Shown here: one piece after another, positions 1 through 8,414 of the stretch
Numbering within the stretch: position 1 is the stretch's first letter
Layout: each line of letters starts with the position of its first letter
Source of the DNA: Loktanella sp. DSM 29012
Lineage (GTDB): Bacteria > Pseudomonadota > Alphaproteobacteria > Rhodobacterales > Rhodobacteraceae
Reading direction: 5' to 3'
Length of the DNA: 64,000 nucleotides
Assembly: GCF_900110705.1 (NCBI RefSeq)
Contig: NZ_FOEJ01000001.1
Location: forward strand, 255,501 to 319,500
Position numbers and translations under genes: made by a program
The notes under the pieces: generated by a model
Database searches by the model: none
Told to the model about the DNA's origin: nothing
Seen by the model: only the letters and a program-made list of their open reading frames with translations

Positions 1-21
1 CAAGGCGAAGATCGTATCCAT
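1..21 (-). CDS. mnmE: MnmE (TrmE) tRNA modification GTPase, N-terminal start only
   Basis: Only the first seven codons are in the window, reading MDTIFAL on the minus strand, the usual N-terminus of MnmE. An AAGGGG ribosome-binding sequence lies about 8 bases before the ATG at 21. MnmE with MnmG modifies the wobble uridine (cmnm5U) of certain tRNAs. The gene follows rho on the same strand with a 19-base gap, as is usual near alphaproteobacterial origins. The call rests on seven residues plus gene order, so it is an inference. Confidence 0.65.
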
Positions 22-40
22 ATATAACCCCTTGATAAGG

Positions 41-1315
41 CTACGTATTCATAGAATCAAAGAAGTCCGAGTTCGTCTTTGTCTGCTTCAACTTGCCAAT
101 CAGGAACTCAATGGCATCCGTGGTGCCCATCGGATTCAGGATGCGGCGCAAGACATAGGTTTTCGCCAGATCTGACTTTTCGACCAACAGCTCTTCCTTG
201 CGAGTGCCGGATTTGAGGATATCCATCGCAGGGAATACGCGCTTGTCTGCAACCTTGCGGTCCAGCACGATTTCCGAGTTACCCGTGCCCTTGAATTCCT
301 CAAAGATCACTTCGTCCATCCGGCTACCGGTATCGATCAGCGCGGTTGCGATGATGGTCAGCGACCCACCCTCTTCGATGTTGCGGGCAGCACCAAAGAA
401 ACGTTTGGGGCGTTGCAATGCGTTGGCGTCCACACCACCCGTCAGCACCTTGCCGGACGATGGCACGGTCGTGTTGAATGCACGGCCCAGGCGCGTGATC
501 GAATCCAGCAGAATGACCACGTCGCGCTTGTGCTCGACCAGGCGCTTGGCCTTTTCGATCACCATTTCAGACACGGCAACGTGGCGCGTCGCAGGTTCGT
601 CGAATGTCGAAGATACGACCTCGCCTTTGACGGACCGTTGCATGTCGGTAACTTCCTCGGGGCGTTCGTCGATCAGCAGAACGATCAGATAGCACTCTGG
701 ATGATTGCGTTCGATCGAATGGGCGATGTTCTGCAACAGCACCGTCTTACCCGTGCGCGGCGGTGCCACGATAAGCGATCGTTGCCCTTTGCCGATGGGT
801 GACACCAGGTCGATGATCCGCGCCGACCGATCCTTCTTGTCGTGCTCGCTGTCGACTTCCATCTTCAGGCGCTCGTCGGGATACAGCGGCGTCAGGTTGT
901 CGAATGCAACCTTGTGCTTGGTCTTTTCGGGATCTTCAAAGTTGATCTTTTCGACCGTCTTCAGCGCGAAGTAGCGCTCGTTGTCATTGGGCTCTTTCAT
1001 CGTGCCCTCGACGGTGTCGCCGGTGCGCAGCGAATACTGACGGATCATCTCGGGCGAGACATAGATATCATCGGGACCCGGCAGATAGTTTGCCTCGGGC
1101 GACCGCAGGAACCCGAAACCGTCCTGCAAAACCTCCAGCACGCCGTCGCCGCCGATCAGCCACTCCTCGTCAGCCCGTTCGCGCAGAATGGCGAACATCA
1201 TGTCGCCCTTGCGCATGGTGGATGCGTTCTCGATCTCAAGCTCTTCTGCCATGGACAACAGGTCCTTGGGGCTTTGTGCCTTGAGATCGGCGAGGTTCAG
1301 ACGGTGTTCGGACAT
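41..1315 (-). CDS. rho: transcription termination factor Rho
   Basis: Hexameric RNA-dependent ATPase that ends transcription. The protein is 424 aa from the ATG at 1315. A TTG two codons upstream is in frame, but the family normally starts MSEHRLNL, as at 1315. Visible are the N-terminal Rho domain (about 1-45), the cold-shock-like RNA-binding domain (about 50-125, with the [11 protein letters not shown]-like motif), Walker A PPRTGKT near 185-191 and the Walker B segment [10 protein letters not shown]. Full length for the family. It lies between hemJ upstream and mnmE downstream, the order seen at alphaproteobacterial origins. A small hairpin lies in its leader. Confidence 0.97.
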   Translation of the reverse strand: MSEHRLNLADLKAQSPKDLLSMAEELEIENASTMRKGDMMFAILRERADEEWLIGGDGVLEVLQDGFGFLRSPEANYLPGPDDIYVSPEMIRQYSLRTGDTVEGTMKEPNDNERYFALKTVEKINFEDPEKTKHKVAFDNLTPLYPDERLKMEVDSEHDKKDRSARIIDLVSPIGKGQRSLIVAPPRTGKTVLLQNIAHSIERNHPECYLIVLLIDERPEEVTDMQRSVKGEVVSSTFDEPATRHVAVSEMVIEKAKRLVEHKRDVVILLDSITRLGRAFNTTVPSSGKVLTGGVDANALQRPKRFFGAARNIEEGGSLTIIATALIDTGSRMDEVIFEEFKGTGNSEIVLDRKVADKRVFPAMDILKSGTRKEELLVEKSDLAKTYVLRRILNPMGTTDAIEFLIGKLKQTKTNSDFFDSMNT

Positions 1316-1329
1316 GTGCAAGGTTCCAG

Positions 1330-1347
1330 ACGCCAGCGCACTGGCGT
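1330..1347 (-). promoter_or_regulatory. hairpin in the rho leader
   Basis: Perfect 7-bp inverted repeat, ACGCCAG with CTGGCGT around a four-base loop, ending 15 bases before the rho ATG. No T-run follows it on the rho strand, so it does not look like a terminator. A role in rho autoregulation is possible but is only inferred from position. Confidence 0.35.
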
Positions 1348-1435
1348 TTCAAAAAGATCAGACTGGGAAAGCGGGATGCCCGGACGGGCGCGCTGCGCGG
1401 CAGTTAAGCGCAGCACCCCGAAAAGTCAACGCAGA

Positions 1436-1882
1436 TCAGAACGGGCGAACGATCACTGCGACCACCGCTACGATCATCAGGATTGTCGGCGCCTCGTTCG
1501 CGATCCGGTAGGTCTTGCCGGACCGGGTATTGGTACCGGCTGCAAATTCCTTGCGACGGGCGGCCATCCACATATGTGCGACTGTCATGGCGATCACGGC
1601 CAACAGTTTTGCCCAACCCCAGACGGCACCGAAATCCAAGCCACCCATGCCGATCATCAGGATCCCGCAAATCCATGCCGTGATCATGGCTGGATTCATG
1701 ATCACGCGCAGCAGCTTTTCTTCCATGACCTTGAACGTCTGGTCCAGTTCGGACCCCACCGTTGCGCGTTCAGCGTGATAGACAAACAATCTTGGCAGAT
1801 AGAATAGACCTGCCATCCAGGCAATCACGGCCATGACGTGCAGGGCTTTGATCCAGTCGTAGTAAGGCAAGAGCCAGTTCAT
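1436..1882 (-). CDS. hemJ: protoporphyrinogen IX oxidase HemJ
   Basis: Small membrane protein of 148 aa matching HemJ, the oxygen-independent-type oxidase converting protoporphyrinogen IX to protoporphyrin IX in most alphaproteobacteria. About four membrane helices are visible (near 5-30, 55-80, 83-105 and 125-147). The N-terminal segment carries the conserved His (IKALHVMAVIAW, His15) and the third helix the WAKLL segment with a conserved Lys. It lies upstream of rho, 120 bases away, and its start faces the candidate origin gap. hemE, often next to it, is not in the window. Confidence 0.9.
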   Translation of the reverse strand: MNWLLPYYDWIKALHVMAVIAWMAGLFYLPRLFVYHAERATVGSELDQTFKVMEEKLLRVIMNPAMITAWICGILMIGMGGLDFGAVWGWAKLLAVIAMTVAHMWMAARRKEFAAGTNTRSGKTYRIANEAPTILMIVAVVAVIVRPF

Positions 1883-2280
1883 TGGTTATCCTCGTCCAGT
1901 CTGCCCTACTCTTTCAATAATAAAGAAAGAAAAGAAAGATGATGTTTATGTAGGTTGCCAAGAATCTGGGGATCGATTTTTCATCAACATATTTATCCAT
2001 AGACCAGGGACCGTTTTATCACAGGTCAAACTCAACGTAAGATCAGAAACCCATTTTAAAACAATAACATAAATTACGATCTTCGTTCAGTTTACACTTT
2101 CTCAAGACTTGACTCTCGCTTTTTAGGGACATTGTGCACAGCCCAAAGTTATCCCGTCCACATGAGGATGACCGCAATGAATCCCCCCAGTTGTCCCGGG
2201 TTCACCGCGCTGCGTCGGCCACTCCTCGGCTGTTTGCCTCAGCTTGACGTTTCACCCAAAAATGTCCTTCAGTTATCCCC
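1883..2280. other. candidate chromosomal replication origin (oriC)
   Basis: A 398-bp non-coding gap, visibly richer in A/T than its flanks, lies between the divergently placed hemJ and maf genes. It contains DnaA-box-like 9-mers (consensus TTATNCACA): TTATCCATA at 1993-2001 (one mismatch), TTGTGCACA at 2132-2140 (one mismatch), TTATCCCCA at 2273-2281 (one mismatch), and weaker TTATCCTCG (1886) and TTATCCCGT (2149). Three GANTC (CcrM-type) sites lie at 1962, 2111 and 2179. An A/T-rich stretch runs from about 2041 to 2100. The surrounding order mnmE-rho-hemJ / maf-aroE-coaE-dnaQ-secB resembles the origin cluster described for Caulobacter and Rickettsia. No exact DnaA box is present, so the function is inferred. 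Confidence 0.55.
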
Positions 2281-2880
2281 ATGCCCGATGATTTGATCCT
2301 TGCCAGCGGTTCCACGATCCGCGCGACGCTCCTGCGGAATGCGGGTGTTTCCTTTGCAGTTGAAAAACCCCGTGTGGACGAGGATGCGATGCGTCTGTCG
2401 CTTCAGCACACGGGCGCGCCGCCGCGTGACATCGCCGATGCCCTGGCCGAGATGAAGGCCGCCAAGGTGTCGTCCCGATATCCTGACGCCCTGGTAGTCG
2501 GTTGCGATCAGGTTCTCGCCTTTGGACAGGACGTGCTGGCAAAGCCCGAAACACCCGAACAGGCGCTTGAACAGTTGAAATCAATGCGCGGGCAGCGGCA
2601 TCAATTACTGTCAGCTGCCGTGATTTATCACGACAACGCGCCGCAATGGCGCCATGTCGGCGTGGTTCGCCTGCACATGCGCGATGCCAGCGACGCCTAT
2701 CTGGCCGATTATGTGCAACGCAATTGGGATGACATTCGCCATTGCGTGGGTGCCTACCAGCTCGAGGCAGAGGGGGTGCGGCTCTTTCATCGCATCGAGG
2801 GGAATTATTTCGATGTGCTCGGTCTGCCGCTGCTCGACCTCTTGTCTTATCTGACGCTGCGCGGGACACTGCCCGGATGA
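2281..2880 (+). CDS. maf: Maf-family nucleoside triphosphate pyrophosphatase
   Basis: Maf/YhdE-YceF family enzyme of 199 aa that hydrolyses non-canonical or modified nucleoside triphosphates to monophosphates. The N-terminal ILASGSTIR loop, the central GCDQVL segment with the catalytic-type Asp, and the C-terminal EGNYFDVLGLPL motif are all present. The ATG at 2281 fits the family start. No clear Shine-Dalgarno is seen, and a DnaA-like 9-mer overlaps the start. First gene of a rightward run; its stop overlaps the aroE start as ATGA. Confidence 0.93.
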   Translation: MPDDLILASGSTIRATLLRNAGVSFAVEKPRVDEDAMRLSLQHTGAPPRDIADALAEMKAAKVSSRYPDALVVGCDQVLAFGQDVLAKPETPEQALEQLKSMRGQRHQLLSAAVIYHDNAPQWRHVGVVRLHMRDASDAYLADYVQRNWDDIRHCVGAYQLEAEGVRLFHRIEGNYFDVLGLPLLDLLSYLTLRGTLPG

Positions 2881-3710
2881 CACATCCTGCCATTCCTCTT
2901 GCCGGTGTGATCGGTTTTCCAATCGGTCATTCCGCGTCGCCGCGCCTGCATAAATACTGGCTGAACCGCTACGGGATCGCCGGTGACTACGTCCCGCTGC
3001 AGGTGTCGGAAGGATCCTTGGAAACCGTGATCCGCGCGTTGCCGCAAATGGGTTTCGTCGGGGCCAATGTCACCATCCCGCACAAGACGTCGGTCATGCA
3101 GATCGCGGATCACCTGAGCGACCGCGCGATCCTTGTCGGGGCCGCGAATACGCTGATCTTTCGTGCTGATGGCAAGATTCATGCCGACAACACTGACGGT
3201 TACGGTTTCATAGCCAACTTGAAACAGGGTGCACCGAACTGGTCGGCTGCATCCGGGCCCGCGCTGGTTCTGGGCGCAGGCGGTGCGGCGCGGGCGATTA
3301 TCGTGGCGCTGGCCGATGCTGGTGTGCCGCAGATCCTGCTCGCCAACCGGACAAGGCCCAAGGCCGAGGCGCTGCGTGCCGAATTCGGCACCCGGATCAA
3401 GGTGGTCGATTGGGTGCAGGCCCAGGATGCCGTGGCCGAGGCGCATCTGATCGTCAACACCACCTCCTTGGGTATGACAGGCCAGCCTGACCTGAAGCTC
3501 TCTCTGGATGGTCTGTCCGCCGATACGGTCGTGACAGACATCGTTTACAAACCGCTGCGCACGCCCCTGCTGGAACAGGCAGCCGCGCGCGGCTGCGTCA
3601 CGGTCGACGGGTTGGGCATGCTGTTGCATCAGGGCGTGCCCGGTTTCGAACGATGGTTCGGCACACGGCCAGAGGTTGACGACGCCTTGCGCGCGGCCGT
3701 TCTGGGATGA
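2877..3710 (+). CDS. aroE: shikimate dehydrogenase
   Basis: NADPH-dependent reduction of 3-dehydroshikimate to shikimate in aromatic amino acid synthesis; 277 aa. The start is the ATG at 2877, which overlaps the maf stop (ATGA) and gives the family N-terminus (IPLAGVIGFPIGHSASP). Substrate-site motifs NVTIPHK (catalytic Lys) and NTDGYGF, the nucleotide-binding GAGGAARA, and NTTSLGM are visible. The open frame extends upstream inside maf, but that extension shadows maf. Coupled to coaE by another ATGA overlap. Confidence 0.97.
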   Translation: MTHPAIPLAGVIGFPIGHSASPRLHKYWLNRYGIAGDYVPLQVSEGSLETVIRALPQMGFVGANVTIPHKTSVMQIADHLSDRAILVGAANTLIFRADGKIHADNTDGYGFIANLKQGAPNWSAASGPALVLGAGGAARAIIVALADAGVPQILLANRTRPKAEALRAEFGTRIKVVDWVQAQDAVAEAHLIVNTTSLGMTGQPDLKLSLDGLSADTVVTDIVYKPLRTPLLEQAAARGCVTVDGLGMLLHQGVPGFERWFGTRPEVDDALRAAVLG

Positions 3711-4297
3711 CCTATCTGCTTGGCCTGACCGGGTCGATCGGCATGGGCAAGAGCACGACCGCACAGATGTTTCGCGACGCCGGTGTGCCGGTCTGGGATG
3801 CAGATGCCAGCGTGCACGCGCTATATGCTGCGGGCGGTGGTGCTGTCGCACCGATCGGCGCGGTTTTCCCCGACGCGATTGTGGATGGTGCAGTGTCCCG
3901 CCCTGCCCTGCGGACCATCATGCAGTCCGACGCAACCGCGCTGGACCGGGTGGAACGGATCGTTCATCCCCTCGTCGCGGCTGATCGGGCCGCGTTCATC
4001 GCCGCGAAAACGGACCCGTTGCTGGTGTTCGACATACCCCTACTGTTCGAAGGTGGCGCCGAAGCCTGGCTGGACGGCACATTGGTCGTCACAGTCCCGC
4101 CTGACATCCAGGCAGAACGTGTACTGGCGCGGCCCGGCGTGACGCAGGCGCAGTTTGACATGATCCTGTCGCGTCAGATGCCTGACGCAGAAAAACGTTC
4201 ACGCGCTGATTTCGTGATCGAGACGCGCACACTGGACGACACACGCCAGGCTGTGCAAAACCTGATCCTGGATCTGACCGGGGCTGACCATGCGTGA
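3707..4297 (+). CDS. coaE: dephospho-CoA kinase
   Basis: Last step of coenzyme A synthesis: phosphorylates the 3'-hydroxyl of dephospho-CoA. 196 aa, normal length. The P-loop GSIGMGKS lies at residues 9-16, followed by the DADA segment and the FDIPLLFE substrate-lid motif. The start overlaps the aroE stop (ATGA) and the 3' end overlaps dnaQ by 8 bases, so translation is probably coupled through maf-aroE-coaE-dnaQ. Confidence 0.96.
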   Translation: MTYLLGLTGSIGMGKSTTAQMFRDAGVPVWDADASVHALYAAGGGAVAPIGAVFPDAIVDGAVSRPALRTIMQSDATALDRVERIVHPLVAADRAAFIAAKTDPLLVFDIPLLFEGGAEAWLDGTLVVTVPPDIQAERVLARPGVTQAQFDMILSRQMPDAEKRSRADFVIETRTLDDTRQAVQNLILDLTGADHA

Positions 4298-4982
4298 AAT
4301 CGTTCTAGACACTGAAACCACTGGATTCGAGCCTGCAGAGGGCGACCGGATCGTGGAAATCGGCGCAGTCGAGCTGATCAATCACATGCCGACCGGCCGG
4401 ACCTATCACCAGTATATCAACCCGCAGCGCACGATGCCGCAGGCCGCGTTCGAGGTGCACGGTCTGGGCGACGATTTTCTGCGCGACAAGCCGGTTTTCA
4501 AGGATATCGCACAGGATTTCATCGATTTTGTGGGTGACTCGAAAATGGTGATCCACAACGCCAAGTTTGACATGAAATTCCTCAATGCCGAACTGGGCTG
4601 GTTGAACCGCCCGTTGCTGCCGATGGATCAGGCACTTGATACGCTCGACATCGCGCGTCGCCGGTTCCCCGGATCGCCTGCGTCACTGGATGCGCTGTGC
4701 CGCAGGTTCGGGATCGACAATTCGTCACGCACCTTGCACGGGGCGTTGCTGGATTCTGAAATCCTGGCAGAGGTCTATCTGGAGCTGATCGGTGGCCGGC
4801 AACCTGATCTGGTGCTGCAAGGCAGAAGCAGCCAGAAAACCCAGACTTCTGAGCCAGGCGAATGGCGGGCCTACCCACGCGAAACACCCTTGCCGTCGCG
4901 GATCACGGATGCGGAAACCGCCGCCCATACTGCATTTGTTGACAGTCTGGGCGACGGCGCGCTTTGGAAAAAGCTGGCCTGA
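4290..4982 (+). CDS. dnaQ: DNA polymerase III epsilon subunit (3'-5' proofreading exonuclease)
   Basis: DEDDh exonuclease that proofreads the replicative polymerase; 230 aa. Exo I is DTETTGFEP with Asp7 and Glu9. Exo II is [10 protein letters not shown], and Exo III is [14 protein letters not shown]. The C-terminal tail (about 175-230) would bind the alpha subunit. It ends the maf-aroE-coaE-dnaQ run and converges on secB with a 4-base gap. Its place beside the candidate origin is conserved in alphaproteobacteria. Confidence 0.96.
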   Translation: MREIVLDTETTGFEPAEGDRIVEIGAVELINHMPTGRTYHQYINPQRTMPQAAFEVHGLGDDFLRDKPVFKDIAQDFIDFVGDSKMVIHNAKFDMKFLNAELGWLNRPLLPMDQALDTLDIARRRFPGSPASLDALCRRFGIDNSSRTLHGALLDSEILAEVYLELIGGRQPDLVLQGRSSQKTQTSEPGEWRAYPRETPLPSRITDAETAAHTAFVDSLGDGALWKKLA

Positions 4983-4986
4983 CGGT

Positions 4987-5505
4987 TTAGTTGATCGGCG
5001 CTTTTTCGGCCTGGGATTTCTGGGCTTCCATGCGGGCGGCCAATTGGGCGCGATAAAGCGCCACGAAATCGATCTGTTCGAGGTTCAGCGCCTGAAAACC
5101 ACCTTCGCGCGTGGCATTGGCGACGATGTGGCGGATATAGGGGAACGTCAGGCGCGGGCATTCGATCAGCAGAAACGGATGCATCTGGTCCTCTGGCACG
5201 CCGGAAATCTGGAACACGCCGGCATATTCCAACTCGAGGATGAACAGCGGCTCACCGGCATCCTTGGTCTTGGACGTGATGTTCAGCTTGGTGATGACTT
5301 CGAACTGGTTGTCATTCCCGCGCTTGCGGGCGTCGACGTTGACCTGAACCTGAATTTCCGGCGTCGCGTCGCCCTTGATTCCCTTTTGCGCAAGGATGTT
5401 TTCGAACGACAGGTCGCGCACGTATTGCGTGACGATGCGGTTGCTGACCTGCGGCGGTTGTTGGGGGGCGTCGGCGGCGGGTGTCGTTTCAGGCGTATCG
5501 GCCAT
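4987..5505 (-). CDS. secB: protein-export chaperone SecB
   Basis: Homotetrameric cytosolic chaperone that keeps preproteins unfolded and hands them to SecA. 172 aa, slightly longer than the E. coli protein because of an Ala/Pro-rich N-terminus and a C-terminal tail. The core has QYVRDLSFENI, the conserved PFLLIECPRLTFPYIR segment and the final helix. Convergent with dnaQ; fxsA lies upstream on the same strand. Confidence 0.96.
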   Translation of the reverse strand: MADTPETTPAADAPQQPPQVSNRIVTQYVRDLSFENILAQKGIKGDATPEIQVQVNVDARKRGNDNQFEVITKLNITSKTKDAGEPLFILELEYAGVFQISGVPEDQMHPFLLIECPRLTFPYIRHIVANATREGGFQALNLEQIDFVALYRAQLAARMEAQKSQAEKAPIN

Positions 5506-5561
5506 GGAGTGTCTCCGTCAAATTAGGTTGGCGTGAGGCATAGCAGGGCGATGCCGCAGGC

Positions 5562-6041
5562 TCAATGCTGCGTCCAGCCGGAAGGACGGTGCGTTGGTTT
5601 CTTGTCCTCGTCGAGGGTGCTGTACTCGCCGTCGATCACCGTGTCGTCGGGGCGGGGCGATTGATGGGGCGGTGTGCCCATCTGGAACCGCTGCACGTTC
5701 ACACGCGCCTTGATCGCCAGAAAAACGCGGTGCCGGACGGACGGGATCAGCAAGGAAAAGCCGACGGCGTCGGTGAAAAACCCCGGTGTCAGCAGCAATG
5801 CCCCCGCAAACAGGATCATCGCACCATTCGCCAGGGGTTCCGACGGGTCTGACAGTTGCGAAAACGACGATTGCAACCGGTTCAATTCACGCGCACCCTG
5901 CGATCTGACCAGCCAGCTGCCCAAGATTGCTGTCAACAGGACGATCAACAGTGTGGGCCACAGTCCGATGGCACCACCAACCTGGATGAATAGGGCGATT
6001 TCGATCAGCGGGACGGCAATGAACGCCAGCAAAAGGTACAT
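5562..6041 (-). CDS. fxsA: FxsA family membrane protein
   Basis: Inner-membrane protein of 159 aa. FxsA in E. coli counters F exclusion of phage T7; the alphaproteobacterial role is unknown. Helices lie near 2-22, 26-45 and 70-100 with the family segment IEIALFIQVGGAIG, and the tail is hydrophilic with Pro-rich stretches. I place the start at the ATG at 6041 because AAAGGA lies just upstream. A GTG six codons further up is in frame but would put that sequence inside the coding region. Divergent from the Tim44-like gene across a 110-bp promoter gap. Confidence 0.85.
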   Translation of the reverse strand: MYLLLAFIAVPLIEIALFIQVGGAIGLWPTLLIVLLTAILGSWLVRSQGARELNRLQSSFSQLSDPSEPLANGAMILFAGALLLTPGFFTDAVGFSLLIPSVRHRVFLAIKARVNVQRFQMGTPPHQSPRPDDTVIDGEYSTLDEDKKPTHRPSGWTQH

Positions 6042-6151
6042 TTTCGGTCCTTTGGTCACAGGGGGCGGCCATAGGTGGACTTGGCCGCAACTGACACCTA
6101 CATAAGTTCAGACCCAAAAGTTACCAGCCATCCGGCGGCAAGAGGACCAAT

Positions 6152-6805
6152 ATGAACGGACCCATTATCCAGCTACTCGTCCTTGCAGGCATCGCGATTT
6201 TCCTCGTGTTGCGTCTGCGCGGTGTGCTTGGCACCCGCGAAGGGTTTGAAAAACCGCCCGTCCCACTGGACAAGCCCGCACCGGCCAAACGTGACTTTGA
6301 GGTGATCGAGGGCGGCCCTGACCGCGATATCATCGACCACGCCGATGAAGGCACGTCCACGGCCCTGGCCCTGGCCGAGATGAAACGCATCGACCCGTCG
6401 TTCAACGTAGGCGAGTTTCTGAGCGGTGCGCGTCAGGCCTATGAAATGATCCTGATGGCATTCGAACGCGGCGATCTGGATGAGGTGAAACCCTTCATTT
6501 CCGAAGACATCGAAGCAGCCTTTACCTCGGTGATCCATGATCGCGCCGACAAGGGGCTGACCGTCGATGCCACATTCGTGGGCATCAGCGAGTTGAAGCT
6601 GCGCGACGCGACGTTCGATCAGTCCACCAAGGAAGCCGAGCTGACGATCCGCTTTGGCGGTGAACTGGCCTATGTCGTGCGCGATCATGGCGGCGACATC
6701 GTCGATGGTGATCCCAACGCGATCAAAAAGCAAAAGGACGTCTGGACCTTTGCGCGCGTGATGGACAGTGGCGATCCCAACTGGCGCCTTGTCGCAACGG
6801 AATGA
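6152..6805 (+). CDS. Tim44/TimA-type membrane-anchored protein
   Basis: 217-aa protein with one N-terminal membrane helix (about 4-22), a short linker with Pro and charged residues, and a Tim44-like domain from about 75 to the end (LSGARQAYEMILMAFERGD through the WTFARVM segment). Mitochondrial Tim44 tethers the import motor to the translocon; alphaproteobacterial homologues are membrane proteins of unclear function. AGAGGA precedes the ATG. The stop overlaps mltA (ATGATG), and smr follows, so these three probably form one transcript. Confidence 0.85.
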   Translation: MNGPIIQLLVLAGIAIFLVLRLRGVLGTREGFEKPPVPLDKPAPAKRDFEVIEGGPDRDIIDHADEGTSTALALAEMKRIDPSFNVGEFLSGARQAYEMILMAFERGDLDEVKPFISEDIEAAFTSVIHDRADKGLTVDATFVGISELKLRDATFDQSTKEAELTIRFGGELAYVVRDHGGDIVDGDPNAIKKQKDVWTFARVMDSGDPNWRLVATE

Positions 6806-7833
6806 TGGCGAAACCGGCGTGGGCGCTGTCGGCGTTCCTGGCCTGGACGGGGACGGTTATGGCAGAACCGACTTACACGATCCTCGACTTCGGTGACCTG
6901 AACGGCTGGGACGACGATGACCACGCCGCCGCATTGGACGTTTTCACGAACACCTGCGGCGATATCGACCGGACCGACTGGCAGCGGCTGTGTGCCTTTG
7001 CAAAGGACGGTCCGGCCGCGCGCGATTTCTTTGAGACGTTTTTCAAGCCCGTTCTGATAGAGGACGGTACACCGATGCTGTTTACCGGATACTTCGAGCC
7101 GGAAATACGCGGTGCGCTGCAACCGTCCGATACCTATCGCTATCCGATTTACGCGCTGCCCGGTGATGGATTGGAAGGCATCTATTCACGCCGCGAGATC
7201 GAAGAGGACCTGCCCTTCGCGGGTCAGGGGTTGGAAATCGCGTGGCTAGCCGATCCGGTCGATCTGTTTTTCCTACAGGTGCAGGGGTCAGGCCGCATCC
7301 GTCTGCCTGATGGTGGCGTCATCCGCGTGGGATACGCTGGCAAGAACGGGCGCGATTATACCTCGGTCGGGATGGCCTTGGTTGAACGTGGGGAATTCAC
7401 GCTGGATCAGGTATCTGCCCCGACGATCCGCCAGTGGGTGCGCGATAACCCTGTCGAGGGCCGCAACCTGCTGTGGTTGAACGATTCATACGTTTTCTTC
7501 CGCGAGGTGAACGAGGTGCCTGCTGATCTTGGCCCGCTTGGTGCCATGAACCGGTCGATCACCACGGGACGCAGCATCGCGGTCGATCCCAGCATCACGA
7601 TACTGGGCGCGCCTGTCTGGATCGAAAAGCAGGGCCGTGATCCGATCAATCGGCTGATGATCGCGCAGGACACTGGGTCAGCGATCAAAGGTGCGCAGCG
7701 TGCCGACATATTCTACGGCACCGGCGATGCAGCGGGTGCTGCGGCTGGTGCCATCAAGGACGGTGGTCGCATGGTCGTCCTGATGCCCATCGACTACGCC
7801 CTGTCCAAGACCGAGCCACGGGTCAGTTTCTGA
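6802..7833 (+). CDS. mltA: membrane-bound lytic murein transglycosylase A
   Basis: Cleaves the MurNAc-GlcNAc bond of peptidoglycan, leaving 1,6-anhydro ends. 343 aa with a signal-like N-terminus (about 1-21, ending VMA). The MltA barrel domain carries LFTGYFEPEIRG and FFLQVQGSGRIRL. The C-terminal 3D domain has AQDTGSAIKG and ADIFYGTG, which hold the catalytic Asp region. No lipobox Cys is visible in the signal region, so it may be periplasmic rather than lipid-anchored. Overlaps the gene before by four bases and smr by one. Confidence 0.93.
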   Translation: MMAKPAWALSAFLAWTGTVMAEPTYTILDFGDLNGWDDDDHAAALDVFTNTCGDIDRTDWQRLCAFAKDGPAARDFFETFFKPVLIEDGTPMLFTGYFEPEIRGALQPSDTYRYPIYALPGDGLEGIYSRREIEEDLPFAGQGLEIAWLADPVDLFFLQVQGSGRIRLPDGGVIRVGYAGKNGRDYTSVGMALVERGEFTLDQVSAPTIRQWVRDNPVEGRNLLWLNDSYVFFREVNEVPADLGPLGAMNRSITTGRSIAVDPSITILGAPVWIEKQGRDPINRLMIAQDTGSAIKGAQRADIFYGTGDAAGAAAGAIKDGGRMVVLMPIDYALSKTEPRVSF

Positions 7834-8414
7834 TGCGCCGCCCGCGCCACCTGTCACCCGAAGAGCGCGCGATCTGGGATCATGTCGCAAGGCAGGCGCA
7901 ACCGCTGAATCCGAAAAAACCCAAACCCGCCCCAGAGGCAAAGGCCCCACCCAAACGCCCGTCCAGCGTCGTGCCACAACGCGATCTGCCTGATTTCACC
8001 GTCGGCATGAAAGCCGATATCGCACGGTCGCACGACATTCTGCCGCCACTGCGCGAACGCCTGCAACGCGCGCCCATCCAGATGGACGCCAAGAATTTCA
8101 TGCGGATGAAGTCGGGCAAGCTAAAGCCCGAAGGCCGTCTGGACCTGCACGGTATGTATCGGGACGAGGCCTATCCCGAACTGATCGCATTCATCCTCAA
8201 TGCGCAGGCTGCGGGCAAGCGGCTGGTGCTGGTGATTACGGGCAAGGGGAAATCCAGCGACGACTGGGCCGGCGGGCGCGGTGTGCTGCGCCGTCAGGTG
8301 CCGCAGTGGCTGCAACTACCGCCCATTGGTCCTGCGGTGCTGGAGGTGCGTCCCGCGCATCTGAAACACGGTGGGGACGGGGCGTATTACGTGTATCTAC
8401 GCCGTCGCAAGTGA
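7833..8414 (+). CDS. Smr-domain protein
   Basis: 193-aa stand-alone small-MutS-related protein. The N-terminal half is basic and Pro-rich. The Smr domain lies at about 100-190 with LDLHGM and the TGKG loop, residues linked to nuclease activity in this family. Proposed roles include DNA repair and cleavage of mRNA on stalled ribosomes; which applies here cannot be told. ATG overlaps the mltA stop (TGATG). The 3' end overlaps the convergent MFS gene by 18 bases. Confidence 0.9.
   Translation: MRRPRHLSPEERAIWDHVARQAQPLNPKKPKPAPEAKAPPKRPSSVVPQRDLPDFTVGMKADIARSHDILPPLRERLQRAPIQMDAKNFMRMKSGKLKPEGRLDLHGMYRDEAYPELIAFILNAQAAGKRLVLVITGKGKSSDDWAGGRGVLRRQVPQWLQLPPIGPAVLEVRPAHLKHGGDGAYYVYLRRRK

Noticed and set aside
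842-1807. Long plus-strand open frame across rho and hemJ
   Set aside because: Antisense to two well-supported genes; product composition is not protein-like.
2016-2024. TTATCACAG as a DnaA box
   Set aside because: One base is missing relative to the consensus, leaving four mismatches as a 9-mer.
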